Counted from the first letter of the stretch, positions 1-9,871 are shown. The stretch is DNA of 55,233 nt from an uncultured Bacteroidales bacterium (GCA_944322815.1 CALUQB010000016.1:1-55233), one strand, 5' to 3'. The notes: generated from the sequence alone by a model not told the origin. Made by a program: numbers and translations.

Positions 1-299
1 GATGTCCAGATACGGCTCATCTCGCTGTCCGCTATGGTGTGCCGTCCTCCGTAGTTCGTGGTGTTCCAGCATCCCATGAGCTGCTGTGTGAAACCGTAGA
101 TGTAGTTTCTGTATATCTCCACCATGCCCAGGTCACCGTAGGTCTGCAGCTGTGCAGTGGTCAGCTGTGCATTCGGGTCGATTTCGGCGGCTTTGGAAGG
201 GTCGGTGTTCAGATCCTCCAGATATTCGTCGCTGCAGGAGAACAGGCTCAGCAGCGATGCCGTCATGAATATGAAAAGATATGATATTCTGTATTTCAT
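1..299 (-). CDS. SusD-like outer-membrane glycan-binding lipoprotein, N-terminal part (cut by window edge)
   Basis: Reading the minus strand from the ATG at 299 gives MKYRISYLFIFMTASLLSLF followed by SCSDEYLEDLNTDP, a lipoprotein signal with the lipid-acceptor Cys near residue 22. The mature start and the following NAQLTTAQLQTYGDL and WNTTNYGGRHT stretches are typical of SusD-family proteins. These sit on the outer surface, cap the SusC barrel and bind the glycan. Only about 100 residues are in the window; the rest runs off its left edge. It lies 28 bases downstream of the susC stop on the same strand, the usual susC-susD order, so the two are surely co-transcribed. The glycan cannot be read from this fragment. 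Confidence 0.88.
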   Translation of the reverse strand, partial: MKYRISYLFIFMTASLLSLFSCSDEYLEDLNTDPSKAAEIDPNAQLTTAQLQTYGDLGMVEIYRNYIYGFTQQLMGCWNTTNYGGRHTIADSEMSRIWT

Positions 300-327
300 T
301 TTGTTCTCATTTTATATGATGGACAGG

Positions 328-3300
328 TTAGAATTTGACGTTCAGGTTGAAACCGAAGCTTCTGCGTGAAGGCAGAGAACCGTATTCGAGACCCATACCG
401 GTCGTGTTGTTGTAGTTCGAGTCCGGGTCGATGTTAGGTATGTTCTTCCACACGATGAACGGGTTTCTGGCGACGAAAGACACCGTGATACCGTCTATCT
501 TTTCCTTGAACCATCTGTCAGGAAGCCTGTAGCTCAGGGTGATTTCGCGGCACTTGATGTAGGAGTTGTCGTAGATGAACATGGACGGGGCGTTTCTGCA
601 GACACTCATCCAGTAGTCCTCCGGATTTATGTAGATGTCGTTCGGCCTGTATGTCCCGTCTCCGTTGTCTATTACGCCCGGGGCGATGAATCCCCCTGTC
701 GGAGTCCAGTCTGCAGAGCCTTTCGGGATACCGGCAGCCTGGCGCTGTTCTTCGGATACATACCATGCGTCACGTCCTTCGATGGTCTCCAGGGCTTTCC
801 CGGATTCGTACGATGCACGTGCGGACATCGAGAAGAGGTCGGCGCCTACCTTTACATCGAAGAGTGCGCTGAGTGTCAGGTTCTTGTATCCGATGGTAGT
901 GGAGAGACCTCCTGTCCAGTCCCATGATGCGTTGCCCAGGACATGGTTGCTGTTGTCGTACTGTGGCAGACCGGTGGCAGGGTCTATCAGGATGTCCCCG
1001 TTCTCGTTGCGGACGAAGTCCGGACCTACTATGGCACCGAAGTCTTCACCTACCATGGCAGCTACCTGTACGTTGAGCCATGGCGCTTTCTCCAGTTCGA
1101 ACATGTCCATGCCGTCCACGAGTTCCTTTACCTTGTTGTTGTTCTTCGAGAAGTTCAGGTTTACATCCCAGAACCAGTCTTTCTTCTCTATGACTCTGGT
1201 ATTAAGTGCTATTTCGATACCGTTGTTCTCTATCTCACCGGCATTGATCAGTCTGTAGTTGTACCCGGAGGTCCAGGAACTGGCCATGCTCATGATCTGG
1301 TTCTTACTGTTCTGCATGTAGTATGTCAGGTCGAGACCTATGCGTCCGTTGAAGAACTTGGTTTCCAATCCTGCTTCGAAAGAATCTGTCATCGTAGGTT
1401 TCAGGTCCTTGTTCGGCAGGGTATTGTTGTTTATGTAGCCGATGGTGTATCCCGGGTACGAGAATTTCGATTTCGTGTAGACCAGTCCGAGCTGGTAAGG
1501 GTCAGTGTCGCTTCCGACCTGTGCCCATGACAGTCGCACCTTTCCGTAAGGGAAGATGTTTCCTGTGTCAAAGAGTTCTGTGAATACGAAGCTTCCTGAT
1601 ACTGAAGGGTACACGTAGATATTGTTTCCTGCAGGCAGAGTCGAGGACTGGTCGGCTCTGAGGGTGGCATCGAGGAAGATCATGTCTTTCCATCCTACGT
1701 TGACAGCTCCATAGGCAGAATTGATCTGCTTCCGGTAGGTGCTCTGTTCGATGCTGGTCTCATTGAAACTCATCAGAGCCACGACATCGCGTATCTGCAT
1801 GTCCTGTGCGGTGGTGATGGTAGTCTGGTTGTTTACCTTGTACATGTTCGCGCCGAGAGTGGCGTTGAAGTCGAAGTCTCCCCAGCTGTTGCTGTAAAGA
1901 GCCAGGATTTCGAAATTGAACATCCTGTTCCTGAAACTGCTGGTCTGCAGACGTCCTGCTTCGAAGCCCGGAGTGGTAGGGGCCTTGAAGTCATCGAAGC
2001 TGAACCAGTTCATTTCAGCGCCTGCGGTTCCCTGGATCTTGAAATGAGGGGTGACGTTCCAGAGGATTTTCCCGTTCAGACGGAACTGGTCCTTGGCGGA
2101 CTTGTTCCAGTTCTTGTAGAGATCCCAGTACGGATTCACATTGTAAGGGTCCATGCCGTTCCAGTTTGCATATTCTCCGTTTTCGTCCTGGTAGTTGCTG
2201 AGCCAGGCCTGGTCGTATGTGGTGGCGAGAGTCATGAGGTTCTTGCCGACATTGGCCTTGTCATCTCCCAGAGCCGGACGGTTCTTCACAGCCTCGTAGG
2301 TGTAGTTCACACTGAAGTCGAAGTCCACTTTCCCGAGCGAAGTGTTTGCGCGGAGGTTGAGGACATCCCTGCTCATGTGGGTCTGAGGTACTATATCCTT
2401 GTTCCTCATGTCCGTAAAGGTGAAACGGACGCCGGTATTGCCCTTACTGGAGCTTACTACGGCAGTGTTGGTAGCTGTCAGACCTGTCCTGAAGAAGTTG
2501 GATGTATTGTCCGGAATGATCTTATAAGGCCTGGACACTCCGTCGAAATAGGTCAGCATGTTCGTGCCGTCCGCTTTCGGTCCCCAGCTCTTGTTCGTGT
2601 TCGATACTGCGTCAATGCTGTAGGTTCCGTTGCTTCCCATACCGTAGATCTGCTGGATGTCGTCCCATTTCGCCAGCTGGGTGTCTATGGTCAGCGTACC
2701 GTTGTATTCCACGCTGAACTGGTCCTTTTCGGCTTTCTTCGTGGTGATGAGGATGACACCGTGGCTCGCACGGCTTCCGTACAGGGCTGATGCGGCAGGG
2801 CCTTTCAGCACGGACATATTCTCGATGTCATCCGGGTTGATGCTGGAAATGCCGTCTCCGAGGTCGAACCCTCCGCTGGTGCCTGCGCTGCCGAAGTTCG
2901 TGTTGTCCAGAGGCACTCCGTCGATCACATACAGAGGCTGGTTGTTCCCTGTCATTTCAGTACTGCCTCGGAGAATGACACGTGTCGAGCCGGAAGGTCC
3001 TCCTGCTGTCTGGCTGACCACCAGCCCCGGCACACGTCCTGCCATAGCATTTATGAAGTTCGTTTCCTTGGCCTTGGTGAATTCTTCACCTTTCACTTCG
3101 GCCACTCCGTATCCGAGTGCCTTGCGTTCTCGCTTGATGCCGAGAGCGGTCACCACTACCTCTTCCAGCATCTGGTTGTCTTCTTCGAGGATGATTTCAG
3201 CCGGGACACTTTCCGCAGTGAATTCCGCAGTCTTGTATCCTATGCAGATGATTTCTATTGAAGCTCCGGAAGGGACTTCGATGGAAAAGCTTCCGTCCAC

Positions 3301-3519
3301 ATCGGTGACTGTGCCGTTCGTGGTGGAACCTTTTTCTATGACTGTGGCCCCTATGACCGGGCCGATGGCATCCTTGACGATGCTTCTGACTGTCCTGACA
3401 TCCTGCCTTGCCATCGTGCTGCCCTGGCTGGCGGCAGCATATCCGTAAGGAACGGAAACAGCGAGCCCTAATGACATCAATGCACAGCATAATGCCAGTT
3501 TGCGATTACCTGTCTTCAT
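328..3519 (-). CDS. SusC/RagA-type TonB-dependent outer-membrane transporter
   Basis: A 1063-residue protein, the usual SusC size. After a signal peptide (about residues 1-28) comes a carboxypeptidase-like regulatory domain (IGATVIEKGSTTNGTVTDVD, roughly 45-115), a TonB-box-like stretch (LEEVVVTALGIKR), a plug domain (RVPGLVVSQTAGGPSG; LYVIDGVPLDN) and a long beta-barrel ending in FGFNLNVKF with the terminal Phe of outer-membrane proteins. It should import oligosaccharides into the periplasm using TonB energy. The neighbours are a GH16 lipoprotein upstream and SusD downstream on the same strand, making a small polysaccharide-utilisation locus. Its substrate is probably whatever the GH16 enzyme cuts, but that is inference. 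Confidence 0.95.
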   Translation of the reverse strand: MKTGNRKLALCCALMSLGLAVSVPYGYAAASQGSTMARQDVRTVRSIVKDAIGPVIGATVIEKGSTTNGTVTDVDGSFSIEVPSGASIEIICIGYKTAEFTAESVPAEIILEEDNQMLEEVVVTALGIKRERKALGYGVAEVKGEEFTKAKETNFINAMAGRVPGLVVSQTAGGPSGSTRVILRGSTEMTGNNQPLYVIDGVPLDNTNFGSAGTSGGFDLGDGISSINPDDIENMSVLKGPAASALYGSRASHGVILITTKKAEKDQFSVEYNGTLTIDTQLAKWDDIQQIYGMGSNGTYSIDAVSNTNKSWGPKADGTNMLTYFDGVSRPYKIIPDNTSNFFRTGLTATNTAVVSSSKGNTGVRFTFTDMRNKDIVPQTHMSRDVLNLRANTSLGKVDFDFSVNYTYEAVKNRPALGDDKANVGKNLMTLATTYDQAWLSNYQDENGEYANWNGMDPYNVNPYWDLYKNWNKSAKDQFRLNGKILWNVTPHFKIQGTAGAEMNWFSFDDFKAPTTPGFEAGRLQTSSFRNRMFNFEILALYSNSWGDFDFNATLGANMYKVNNQTTITTAQDMQIRDVVALMSFNETSIEQSTYRKQINSAYGAVNVGWKDMIFLDATLRADQSSTLPAGNNIYVYPSVSGSFVFTELFDTGNIFPYGKVRLSWAQVGSDTDPYQLGLVYTKSKFSYPGYTIGYINNNTLPNKDLKPTMTDSFEAGLETKFFNGRIGLDLTYYMQNSKNQIMSMASSWTSGYNYRLINAGEIENNGIEIALNTRVIEKKDWFWDVNLNFSKNNNKVKELVDGMDMFELEKAPWLNVQVAAMVGEDFGAIVGPDFVRNENGDILIDPATGLPQYDNSNHVLGNASWDWTGGLSTTIGYKNLTLSALFDVKVGADLFSMSARASYESGKALETIEGRDAWYVSEEQRQAAGIPKGSADWTPTGGFIAPGVIDNGDGTYRPNDIYINPEDYWMSVCRNAPSMFIYDNSYIKCREITLSYRLPDRWFKEKIDGITVSFVARNPFIVWKNIPNIDPDSNYNNTTGMGLEYGSLPSRRSFGFNLNVKF

Positions 3520-3607
3520 TTAGATGAAAATTAATGGATGATAGTGTTGGTTATTGTTATATGGATAAGTTTCCGCACCGGAAGTACCCGGCCGGAGAGA
3601 GAACCGG

Positions 3608-4435
3608 TCAATATACCTTGATCCAGTCCACGTACATGCATGCCTTTTCCCCTTCCTTGAGGGCAGTGATCCCGTCAGCATCGGTGATTCCCGGGAATGC
3701 ACCTCCCACGGCGAGATTGAAGAGCACGTAGCAGTCTCCGTGGAAGTAGTCGTACCTCCCGCTCATTTTGCTTATGTCGAAAGTGTGGAAGAGATTCCCG
3801 TCCACGCTGACAGTCAGGCTGTTTTCAGTCCAGTCGAGGGTGTAAGTGTGGTAGTTTCCGTCCTGCAGGCTGGCAGCGACATTGGCTGCATGGTATTCCT
3901 GTCTGTGGTCTTCCGGGCTGTTCCCGTAGTGTATGGCCGAGTTCATCCATGTTTCGGATGTACCGTCTGCGATACCGGCTTTTTCTCCCATCTCCATGAT
4001 GTCGATTTCGCCGCATTCCGGCCATTCCAGATCATTGTCTCCCATCATCCAGAATGCAGGCCAGAGTCCGGCATCGGTTTTCGGCAGTCTGATGCTGGCT
4101 TCCACCTTCCGGAGACTGAACTTCATTTTTCCCTTGGAATTAACGCGGCCTGATGTGATTTTCCCGTCTTTATGCTCTGCAGTCAGTATCAGCACTGTCC
4201 TGTCTCCGTCTTTTCCGACAGTCACCTGAGCCGGATCGTATGCCTGCAGTTCCTGATTCACCCATCCGGGTTCGTGGGTTTCCTTCGTCCATACCGATTC
4301 GTCGAAAGTTCCGAAATCATCGGTAAAGAATAATTTTTCTCCTTCGGACAATGCCGGTGTCCCGGAACGGTCCGATGAGCATGCTTGCGGCGCGACCAAT
4401 GCTGCAAGCAAAAACAGATAATGGATTTTTTTCAT
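3608..4435 (-). CDS. Glycoside hydrolase family 16 lipoprotein (beta-glucanase-like)
   Basis: About 275 residues from the chosen start MKKIHYLFLLAALVAPQACS, a lipoprotein-type signal with an imperfect lipobox ending in Cys19. An in-frame ATG at 4471 would add 12 residues ahead of the signal and is less likely. The GH16 catalytic motif is intact: GEIDIMEMG, with nucleophile Glu143, Asp145 and acid/base Glu148. Flanking segments fit a laminarinase-like jelly-roll (WPAFWMMGDNDLEWPECG before the motif; HTYTLDWTENSLTVSVDGN after it). It should cut beta-1,3 or mixed-linkage glucans or a sulfated galactan at the cell surface; the family covers all of these. It is transcribed with susC/susD (88 bases upstream of susC) and downstream of the sensor gene. 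Confidence 0.93.
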   Translation of the reverse strand: MKKIHYLFLLAALVAPQACSSDRSGTPALSEGEKLFFTDDFGTFDESVWTKETHEPGWVNQELQAYDPAQVTVGKDGDRTVLILTAEHKDGKITSGRVNSKGKMKFSLRKVEASIRLPKTDAGLWPAFWMMGDNDLEWPECGEIDIMEMGEKAGIADGTSETWMNSAIHYGNSPEDHRQEYHAANVAASLQDGNYHTYTLDWTENSLTVSVDGNLFHTFDISKMSGRYDYFHGDCYVLFNLAVGGAFPGITDADGITALKEGEKACMYVDWIKVY

Positions 4436-4510
4436 ATTGTGGCGATAGTTTAGTGTCATCTTCTGCCACAAAATTGAGTAAAATATCGGGAAGGGATGGT
4501 CAGAATGCTA

Positions 4511-7500
4511 TCAATCCTGGTTTGATTCCTGACATTTGTGCCGTTCATCCGCATATTTGCTCGGTTGTACTCCGAACTGTTTCTTGAAGAGTGTACTGAA
4601 ATATTTGGTGTTGGCAAACCCTGTTTCAGTCGAAGCTTCGGCCACATTCATGCCGTTTTCCAGATATTCTGCAGCTTTCTGCAGCCGTATCAGACGGATG
4701 AATTCCTGTGGTCCCTGTCCTGTCAGGGACTTGATGCGGCTGTAGAAAAGAGTCCTGCTCATGGCCATTTCATGGCAAAGCGAGGTGATGTTGAATTCAG
4801 GGTCCGATATGTGTCCCAGAACAGTTTCGGTAGCCTTGTGCACGAACTGTCTGTCGTTTTCGGAAAAGCCGTCTCCCGGTATTTCTTCCCTGGTTTCGTC
4901 TGCAGGGTTTCCTGAGTCGGCCTGTTTCAGTGCCTCACTCAGAAAATAAGCTCTCATGCGTTTCCTGTTTTCCAGAAAACCCCGGACTTTCTGTTTCAGT
5001 ACATCGGATTTGAACGGTTTCGGGATGTAGTCGTCGGCACCTTTGCGCAGGCTGTCCATCATGGAATCCTGGCTGACCTTTGCTGTCAGGAGGATGAAAG
5101 GTATTCCGGCTGTTTCCGGGTTTTCCTTGACCTGACGGCACAGATCGTTTCCCTGTATGCCGGGCATCATAAGGTCTGACAGTATGATATCGGGATAGTT
5201 TTTCTTCAGGTACGTCAGAGCTTCTTCTCCGCTGGCTGCGTCGGCTACATTGTAGTCCTGTTCGAAAATCCTGTGCAGGTACTGGCGCAGCGGATCATGG
5301 TCTTCCACGATGAGAATTGTTTCTTTCGAAGTATCTGTCTGAAGATTGTCCGCTTTCTGCCTGGCGGGTACGGAAGCGGAAGATATATTGTCCGGGGCTG
5401 CGGACGGTCCGCCGGCGGCGGAAGCCGCGTCCGTGAGTCTCAGCGACACTGTGAATTCAGTTCCCTTCCCTTCTTCGGACCTGAATGAGATCTTTCCTCC
5501 CAGTTTTTTCACTACCCTGTATACCATCAGCAGTCCGAATCCTGTTCCTATAGCTTCGTGGCGCATGGCATTTCCTGCCCGGTGGACATCCTTGAAGATG
5601 TGTTTCCGGTCTTTTTCAGGTATGCCTATCCCGTGATCCCTGACTCTGATGACAGCATATTTCCTGTCACGGGAAAGACTGAAGCGGACTGTCCCGTGAG
5701 GACTGGAGTATTTGAACGCGTTCGAGAGAAGATTGTCGCAGATGATCTCTATCAGATGTCTGTCACCAAGTACGAAAATATTGTCCTCGGGAGAGGACAC
5801 TTCGAGAGTCAGCTGTCTCTTTTCGCTGTCCGACAGGAAGGTGGCGGCCTCGTCGGTGAAAATCCCGGTCAGGTTTACAGGCGTCAGCTCTACATGCCGT
5901 CGGGAGATGTCGGAGCGTTCGAATTCGAGGAGTTTCGAGACGAGGGAATAGAGTTTCCCGGTATTGGCCCTGGCCAGGTCCAGACAGTATCTGGCCTTTT
6001 CGGAGAGCGCAGGGTCTTTTCCGAGATCATCCAGCGGAGCCATGATAAGGGTGACCGGAGTGCGGATGTTGTGCGCCGTGTCGATGAAGAAGCGGATTTT
6101 GTCTTCATCGTATTTTTTCTGCATCTGGTTTCCCTTGTAGCGCAGGCCGAAATAGAGTATCATGCCAGCTATCATGATGTATGCCGACCATGCATACCAT
6201 GAATTCCACCATGGCTGTCCTACCTTTATTTCAAGACTTTTTTCAGAAATGATGCTTCCGTCGCTGTCTCTCAGGCTTCTGACCATAAGGGTATATTTTC
6301 CCGGAGATACGTTTATGTATCTGGCCGTTCCATCGCGGGAGGGGAGATTCCAGTCGCGTTCGTAGCCTTCGAGCTTGCACTGGTAGACAATGTCCTGCTG
6401 GAAACAGTAGTTTATCGATTCGAAATCTACCGTGAAGGAGTTGCATGAATAGTCGAGACGGACTTCGCCGTCTTTCATCATACCGTATATTGCCGGGGCC
6501 AGATTCCCGGCTTCATCAGAAGAGATGTATTCGATGTCCAGTCCAGTAAATCTCAGAGGTGCATCGTATTCCGTGAATCTGATGTCTTCGGGGGAGACCG
6601 ATACGGCTCCGTCGGAACTTCCGTAGATGAACCGTCCGTCAGACAGCCTGGCTGAGGATGACTTGTTGTATTCCTTGTCTGTTTCGGGGATGTAGTTGAC
6701 AGTAAGCACCTTTCCCCGGTCAAGCAGGGCTATGCCCTTTCCAGTGCTGACCCATATTCGTCCGGAAGAGTCTTTACGGATGCTGAAAACATCGTCGGAA
6801 GGGAGGCCGTCAGCTGATGTGTATGTCCTGACTGTCCTGTCTTCCAGACTGTAGAGGTTGAGTCCGCCGCCTTCCGTGCCGAGCCATACGGTGCCGTCAC
6901 TGTTGAACAGGGTGGAGATGATGTATGCGCTGACATTCCTGTCCCTGAATTCGTCAGATGATGCATAGAGTTCGGCTTCGCCTGTCATAATGTCTACCAT
7001 CCACAGCCCGTCGACAGTGGCTATGCCCATCTGCCCTTCTCCAGCGTACTGTATGGAATTTATCCACTTGATGCCGAATGTAGTGAGCGGATTCCCGTTT
7101 CCGTCCAGTTTCTGCAGATCACCTTCCAGTCCGCCTGCCCAGATATTGCCGTCAGGATCGGAGGCGATGGCGAAAATATAGTTTGTAGTGAGTGTTCCGT
7201 CATCATGGGTGAGGTGCCTGAGCACATTCCCTTCCGGACCAAGCAGGTAAATGCCGTTCCCGTAAGTGCCTGTCCATACTTTTCCGTCATCGCTGCAGCA
7301 GAATGTCATGGCTACGGTCATGCCGAGGACATGTTTCCATCGTGATGTCCTGCGGTCCAGAATGCTGATTCCGTCATCGGTGGCAAACCACAGGTCGCCG
7401 TACGGTGTTTCCGTCACACCGTTTACATTGTTGTCGGCCAGCGACTGTGCTTTCCCTTCTGTATGGGAATATACCTCGATGGCATCGTTTTTCACTGTCG

Positions 7501-8542
7501 CGAGCGAAACGCCTCCGGTATAGCTGCCGATCCACAGGTTCCCCTCATGGTCTTTTGTCACGGCGTACACCCCGTTTCCTTTTAGAGTGATTTCCGAATC
7601 CTCGTCAGTGCTTGCAATCAGACATGCTTTCCAGGTGTCCGTATCGATGGCATAAACCCCGCCGCCGTCCACTCCTGCCAGTATGGTCTGGCTGTCATAT
7701 GCTGTCAGCGCCCTCACCGGATTTGTCAGGTCAGCGTTTTCCATGTCCACCCTGGATACATTTCCGGATGCCAGGTCAGCAGTCCAAAGCCCTTTGTTGA
7801 ATGTCCCTGCCCAGATACGGTCTTTCTCCTTTTCATACAGCAGGGAAAGGATGGAGGTGCCTTTCAACATGGTATCGTATCCGTGCGGTTCCCGGTTCCG
7901 GAATCGGACGATGCCGTCGGATGTCCCGGCCAGGATGTCCTCACCGACACTGGTGATGCAGTTTATGTAATGTCCGCCGATCACTTCCGTGACAGAGTCT
8001 CCGCCGTCAAGTCTGTACAGGCCTCCAGACAGTCCCATCCATAGCCGGTCCTCCGGGTCAATGTATATGCTGTTGAGGATGATTTCCCCTCCTATGGCTT
8101 GCTTGAGGTCCAGAATCTGTTCGAAACAGTCTCCCTCATCGGAATATCTGTAGATCCTGCCGGTATGGATATATGCCCACAGTCTGCCGCAGTAGTCGTA
8201 TTGCAGCCATATCCTCATTCCGGCCTTGTCCCCGAAATAGAGGTCGCTTGGCAGGGTGTAGTTGGCCATTTTCCGGCCGTTGTACCTGTCAATGCCGGTT
8301 TTGGTCGAGAACCACATGGCGTTGTTCCCGTCTTGAACTATGGAGAACACTCTCTGGCTGCCCAGCCCTTCGGCGTTGCCGATATGTCTTATGTTGAAAT
8401 CCAGACTGGAAAACGGTGTCGCGGAAGCCTGCTCCATACTGTCGGTTACCTTACCGGAGGTCACGGCTCCGGACAGCTCCGTACCGTTTGTGACGGAGCC
8501 GGAAAGAATGCCGGCAGCGAGTATGGCCTTGAGTATCTTCAT
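4511..8542 (-). CDS. Hybrid two-component system sensor/regulator (HTCS)
   Basis: A 1343-residue one-protein signalling system. The order is a short N-terminal signal; two seven-bladed propellers of Reg_prop repeats (motifs such as DRLWMGLSGGLYRL, GNIWAGGLEGDLQKL, GTVWLGTEGGGLNLY) forming the periplasmic sensor; a Y_Y_Y domain (YQCKLEGYERDWNLPSRDG); one membrane helix (WSAYIMIAGMILYFGLRY); HisKA with His824 in FFIDTAHNIRTPVTL; HATPase (DNLLSNAFKYSS, GTGFGLLMVYRV); a receiver with Asp1123 in IILSDLMMPG; and a C-terminal AraC-type helix-turn-helix (ITSLCHEMAMSRTLFYSRIK). Such proteins bind a degradation product in the periplasm and switch on the linked susC/susD locus. It starts 21 bases after lacI, suggesting one transcript, and precedes the GH16 gene. 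Confidence 0.96.
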   Translation of the reverse strand: MKILKAILAAGILSGSVTNGTELSGAVTSGKVTDSMEQASATPFSSLDFNIRHIGNAEGLGSQRVFSIVQDGNNAMWFSTKTGIDRYNGRKMANYTLPSDLYFGDKAGMRIWLQYDYCGRLWAYIHTGRIYRYSDEGDCFEQILDLKQAIGGEIILNSIYIDPEDRLWMGLSGGLYRLDGGDSVTEVIGGHYINCITSVGEDILAGTSDGIVRFRNREPHGYDTMLKGTSILSLLYEKEKDRIWAGTFNKGLWTADLASGNVSRVDMENADLTNPVRALTAYDSQTILAGVDGGGVYAIDTDTWKACLIASTDEDSEITLKGNGVYAVTKDHEGNLWIGSYTGGVSLATVKNDAIEVYSHTEGKAQSLADNNVNGVTETPYGDLWFATDDGISILDRRTSRWKHVLGMTVAMTFCCSDDGKVWTGTYGNGIYLLGPEGNVLRHLTHDDGTLTTNYIFAIASDPDGNIWAGGLEGDLQKLDGNGNPLTTFGIKWINSIQYAGEGQMGIATVDGLWMVDIMTGEAELYASSDEFRDRNVSAYIISTLFNSDGTVWLGTEGGGLNLYSLEDRTVRTYTSADGLPSDDVFSIRKDSSGRIWVSTGKGIALLDRGKVLTVNYIPETDKEYNKSSSARLSDGRFIYGSSDGAVSVSPEDIRFTEYDAPLRFTGLDIEYISSDEAGNLAPAIYGMMKDGEVRLDYSCNSFTVDFESINYCFQQDIVYQCKLEGYERDWNLPSRDGTARYINVSPGKYTLMVRSLRDSDGSIISEKSLEIKVGQPWWNSWYAWSAYIMIAGMILYFGLRYKGNQMQKKYDEDKIRFFIDTAHNIRTPVTLIMAPLDDLGKDPALSEKARYCLDLARANTGKLYSLVSKLLEFERSDISRRHVELTPVNLTGIFTDEAATFLSDSEKRQLTLEVSSPEDNIFVLGDRHLIEIICDNLLSNAFKYSSPHGTVRFSLSRDRKYAVIRVRDHGIGIPEKDRKHIFKDVHRAGNAMRHEAIGTGFGLLMVYRVVKKLGGKISFRSEEGKGTEFTVSLRLTDAASAAGGPSAAPDNISSASVPARQKADNLQTDTSKETILIVEDHDPLRQYLHRIFEQDYNVADAASGEEALTYLKKNYPDIILSDLMMPGIQGNDLCRQVKENPETAGIPFILLTAKVSQDSMMDSLRKGADDYIPKPFKSDVLKQKVRGFLENRKRMRAYFLSEALKQADSGNPADETREEIPGDGFSENDRQFVHKATETVLGHISDPEFNITSLCHEMAMSRTLFYSRIKSLTGQGPQEFIRLIRLQKAAEYLENGMNVAEASTETGFANTKYFSTLFKKQFGVQPSKYADERHKCQESNQD

Positions 8543-8563
8543 AGGTTTCGGTCAGGACCGGAA

Positions 8564-9631
8564 TTATTCCGCGTAAATGTCCTTGTACATCGGAAGATTC
8601 TCCTTGATGATGATGTCGGCAGGCATCAGGTGGTGCCTGTTCTTTTCCTGGATATTGTACAGCAAGGTCCTGATGGTAGCCTTGATCGCGTGGAAACCCT
8701 GCAGTTCGGGCCTCTGGCAGATGATGGCGGAAAGGGTGCCGTCCTGTATGCATCTCGTGTTGTTCTCCGTCAGGTCGAAGCAGATGATCCTTATGTCCCT
8801 GATGGCATTGGCCGACAGGATGTCGGCCAGAATATAGCCTCTGGAGTTCAGTACGGCAATGCCTTTGACTGCAGGATTGTCCTGAAGGAACTGAAGGATG
8901 TCCTTTCTCGATTCTTCCGGTTCCAGGACGGATATCTTGGACTCCTTGATGGTCCTGCGGTAGTTCAGGCCCTGGAAATATTCCGTCAGTCCGGCCATGC
9001 GGGCGAGGGAGTTGCTGGCACGTTCGTTTCCGATTCGTCTTGAACCGAAAACCGCCAGTTCCGCGTCTCTCGGGGTGAAGAGATTCAGGAGCCTTCCCAC
9101 TATCCTTCCGCATTTGTGCTGGTCGGAAGAGTAGGTGGCTGCCGGGTGGGTCCCTTCGATGACAGCGTCCACGAATATATAAGGTATACCTTTCTGGTCA
9201 AGCTTTTCGCACAGGATCATGGTTTCGGATACGAATGTGGCTCCTATGATGACTGCGCTCGGGTCCATGTCCGGAATCGCGGCGAACGAGTTCCTGCAGG
9301 AAAATATGTCGAACTGGTTGTAGTAGGCGTATTCGTATTCGATATTCACATCGGAATATTCTTCCATGGCATGTTCGATGCCGCTTTGGATGTTGCCCCA
9401 GTATTCTCCTTTCCGGGCGGTAGGGATGGCTATGATGACTTTGTATGTCCTTTTCAGGGACACTGCGGATGTGTGGATGTTGTATCTGTATCCTGTTTCT
9501 GCGAGAACACGCTCGACTGCGGCCTGACTGGCTGCGGAGACGTTCCCCCTGTTGTGCAATATCCTGTCCACAGTCCCTGCGGATACTCCGGCCATTTTGG
9601 CGATATCCTTGATCTTAACTTGTTTTGCCAT
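8564..9631 (-). CDS. LacI-family transcriptional regulator
   Basis: From the chosen start MAKQVKIKDIAKMAGVSAGT the protein has 355 residues, normal for the family. The N-terminal helix-turn-helix and hinge are clear (IKDIAKMAGVSAGTVDRILH, then NRGNVSAASQAAVERVLAET), followed by a periplasmic-binding-protein-like sugar domain. An in-frame ATG at 9694 would add 21 Lys/Arg-rich residues ahead of the conserved domain and is rejected. It faces the SDR-uxuA genes and precedes the HTCS on its own strand. The intergenic region carries an 18-bp palindrome with a central CG, the form of a LacI-family operator, so it probably represses the uronate genes in response to a uronate-derived ligand. The ligand is inferred from context. 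Confidence 0.93.
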   Translation of the reverse strand: MAKQVKIKDIAKMAGVSAGTVDRILHNRGNVSAASQAAVERVLAETGYRYNIHTSAVSLKRTYKVIIAIPTARKGEYWGNIQSGIEHAMEEYSDVNIEYEYAYYNQFDIFSCRNSFAAIPDMDPSAVIIGATFVSETMILCEKLDQKGIPYIFVDAVIEGTHPAATYSSDQHKCGRIVGRLLNLFTPRDAELAVFGSRRIGNERASNSLARMAGLTEYFQGLNYRRTIKESKISVLEPEESRKDILQFLQDNPAVKGIAVLNSRGYILADILSANAIRDIRIICFDLTENNTRCIQDGTLSAIICQRPELQGFHAIKATIRTLLYNIQEKNRHHLMPADIIIKENLPMYKDIYAE

Positions 9632-9823
9632 CTGTCTTTTCTTTTTTTTCCTTGTTTTTTTCAGGGGGAATGCGCCCCTGATGTTTCCTGCCAATTTAAA
9701 GCCGCCTCAACCGTTTTTCCGTTCTCGTTCCCGACAGTGAAATGCGATGTCCCGACTGTCTTTTTGCCGGTAAAAGCCGTAAAAAATGCGACATTTTTCT
9801 TTAATCATACAAATATTGTATTT
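9632..9823. other. Divergent intergenic region between lacI and the SDR gene
   Basis: With the promoter and operator entries that follow it, this makes a gap of about 330 bases. It holds T-rich runs next to the lacI start and a stretch rich in A/T near 9780-9830. No ORF with coding character was seen. The promoter for lacI must lie here, but no clear TAnnTTTG was recognised on the minus strand. Confidence 0.5.
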
Positions 9824-9857
9824 TTTGTTGGATAAACCAAAAATATACGTATCTTTG
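9824..9857 (+). promoter_or_regulatory. Bacteroidetes-type promoter for the SDR-uxuA genes
   Basis: TTTG at 9824-9827 and TATCTTTG at 9850-9857 are 22 bases apart, fitting the Bacteroidetes -33/-7 consensus (TTTG, about 19-22 bases, TAnnTTTG). The transcript would start near 9864, about 100 bases ahead of the SDR start. Confidence 0.75.
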
Positions 9858-9871
9858 TGCACGTACACAAA
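9854..9871. promoter_or_regulatory. Candidate LacI-family operator
   Basis: TTTGTGCACGTACACAAA is an 18-bp near-perfect palindrome (one symmetric mismatch pair) with a central ACGT. LacI-family sites are palindromes centred on CG. It overlaps the -7 element and the expected transcription start, where binding would block RNA polymerase. A LacI-family gene is the divergent neighbour. Confidence 0.7.

Noticed and set aside
943-1530. Long plus-strand ORFs opposite susC, the HTCS and other large genes
   Set aside because: These are shadows of strongly recognised genes on the other strand and have no family features.
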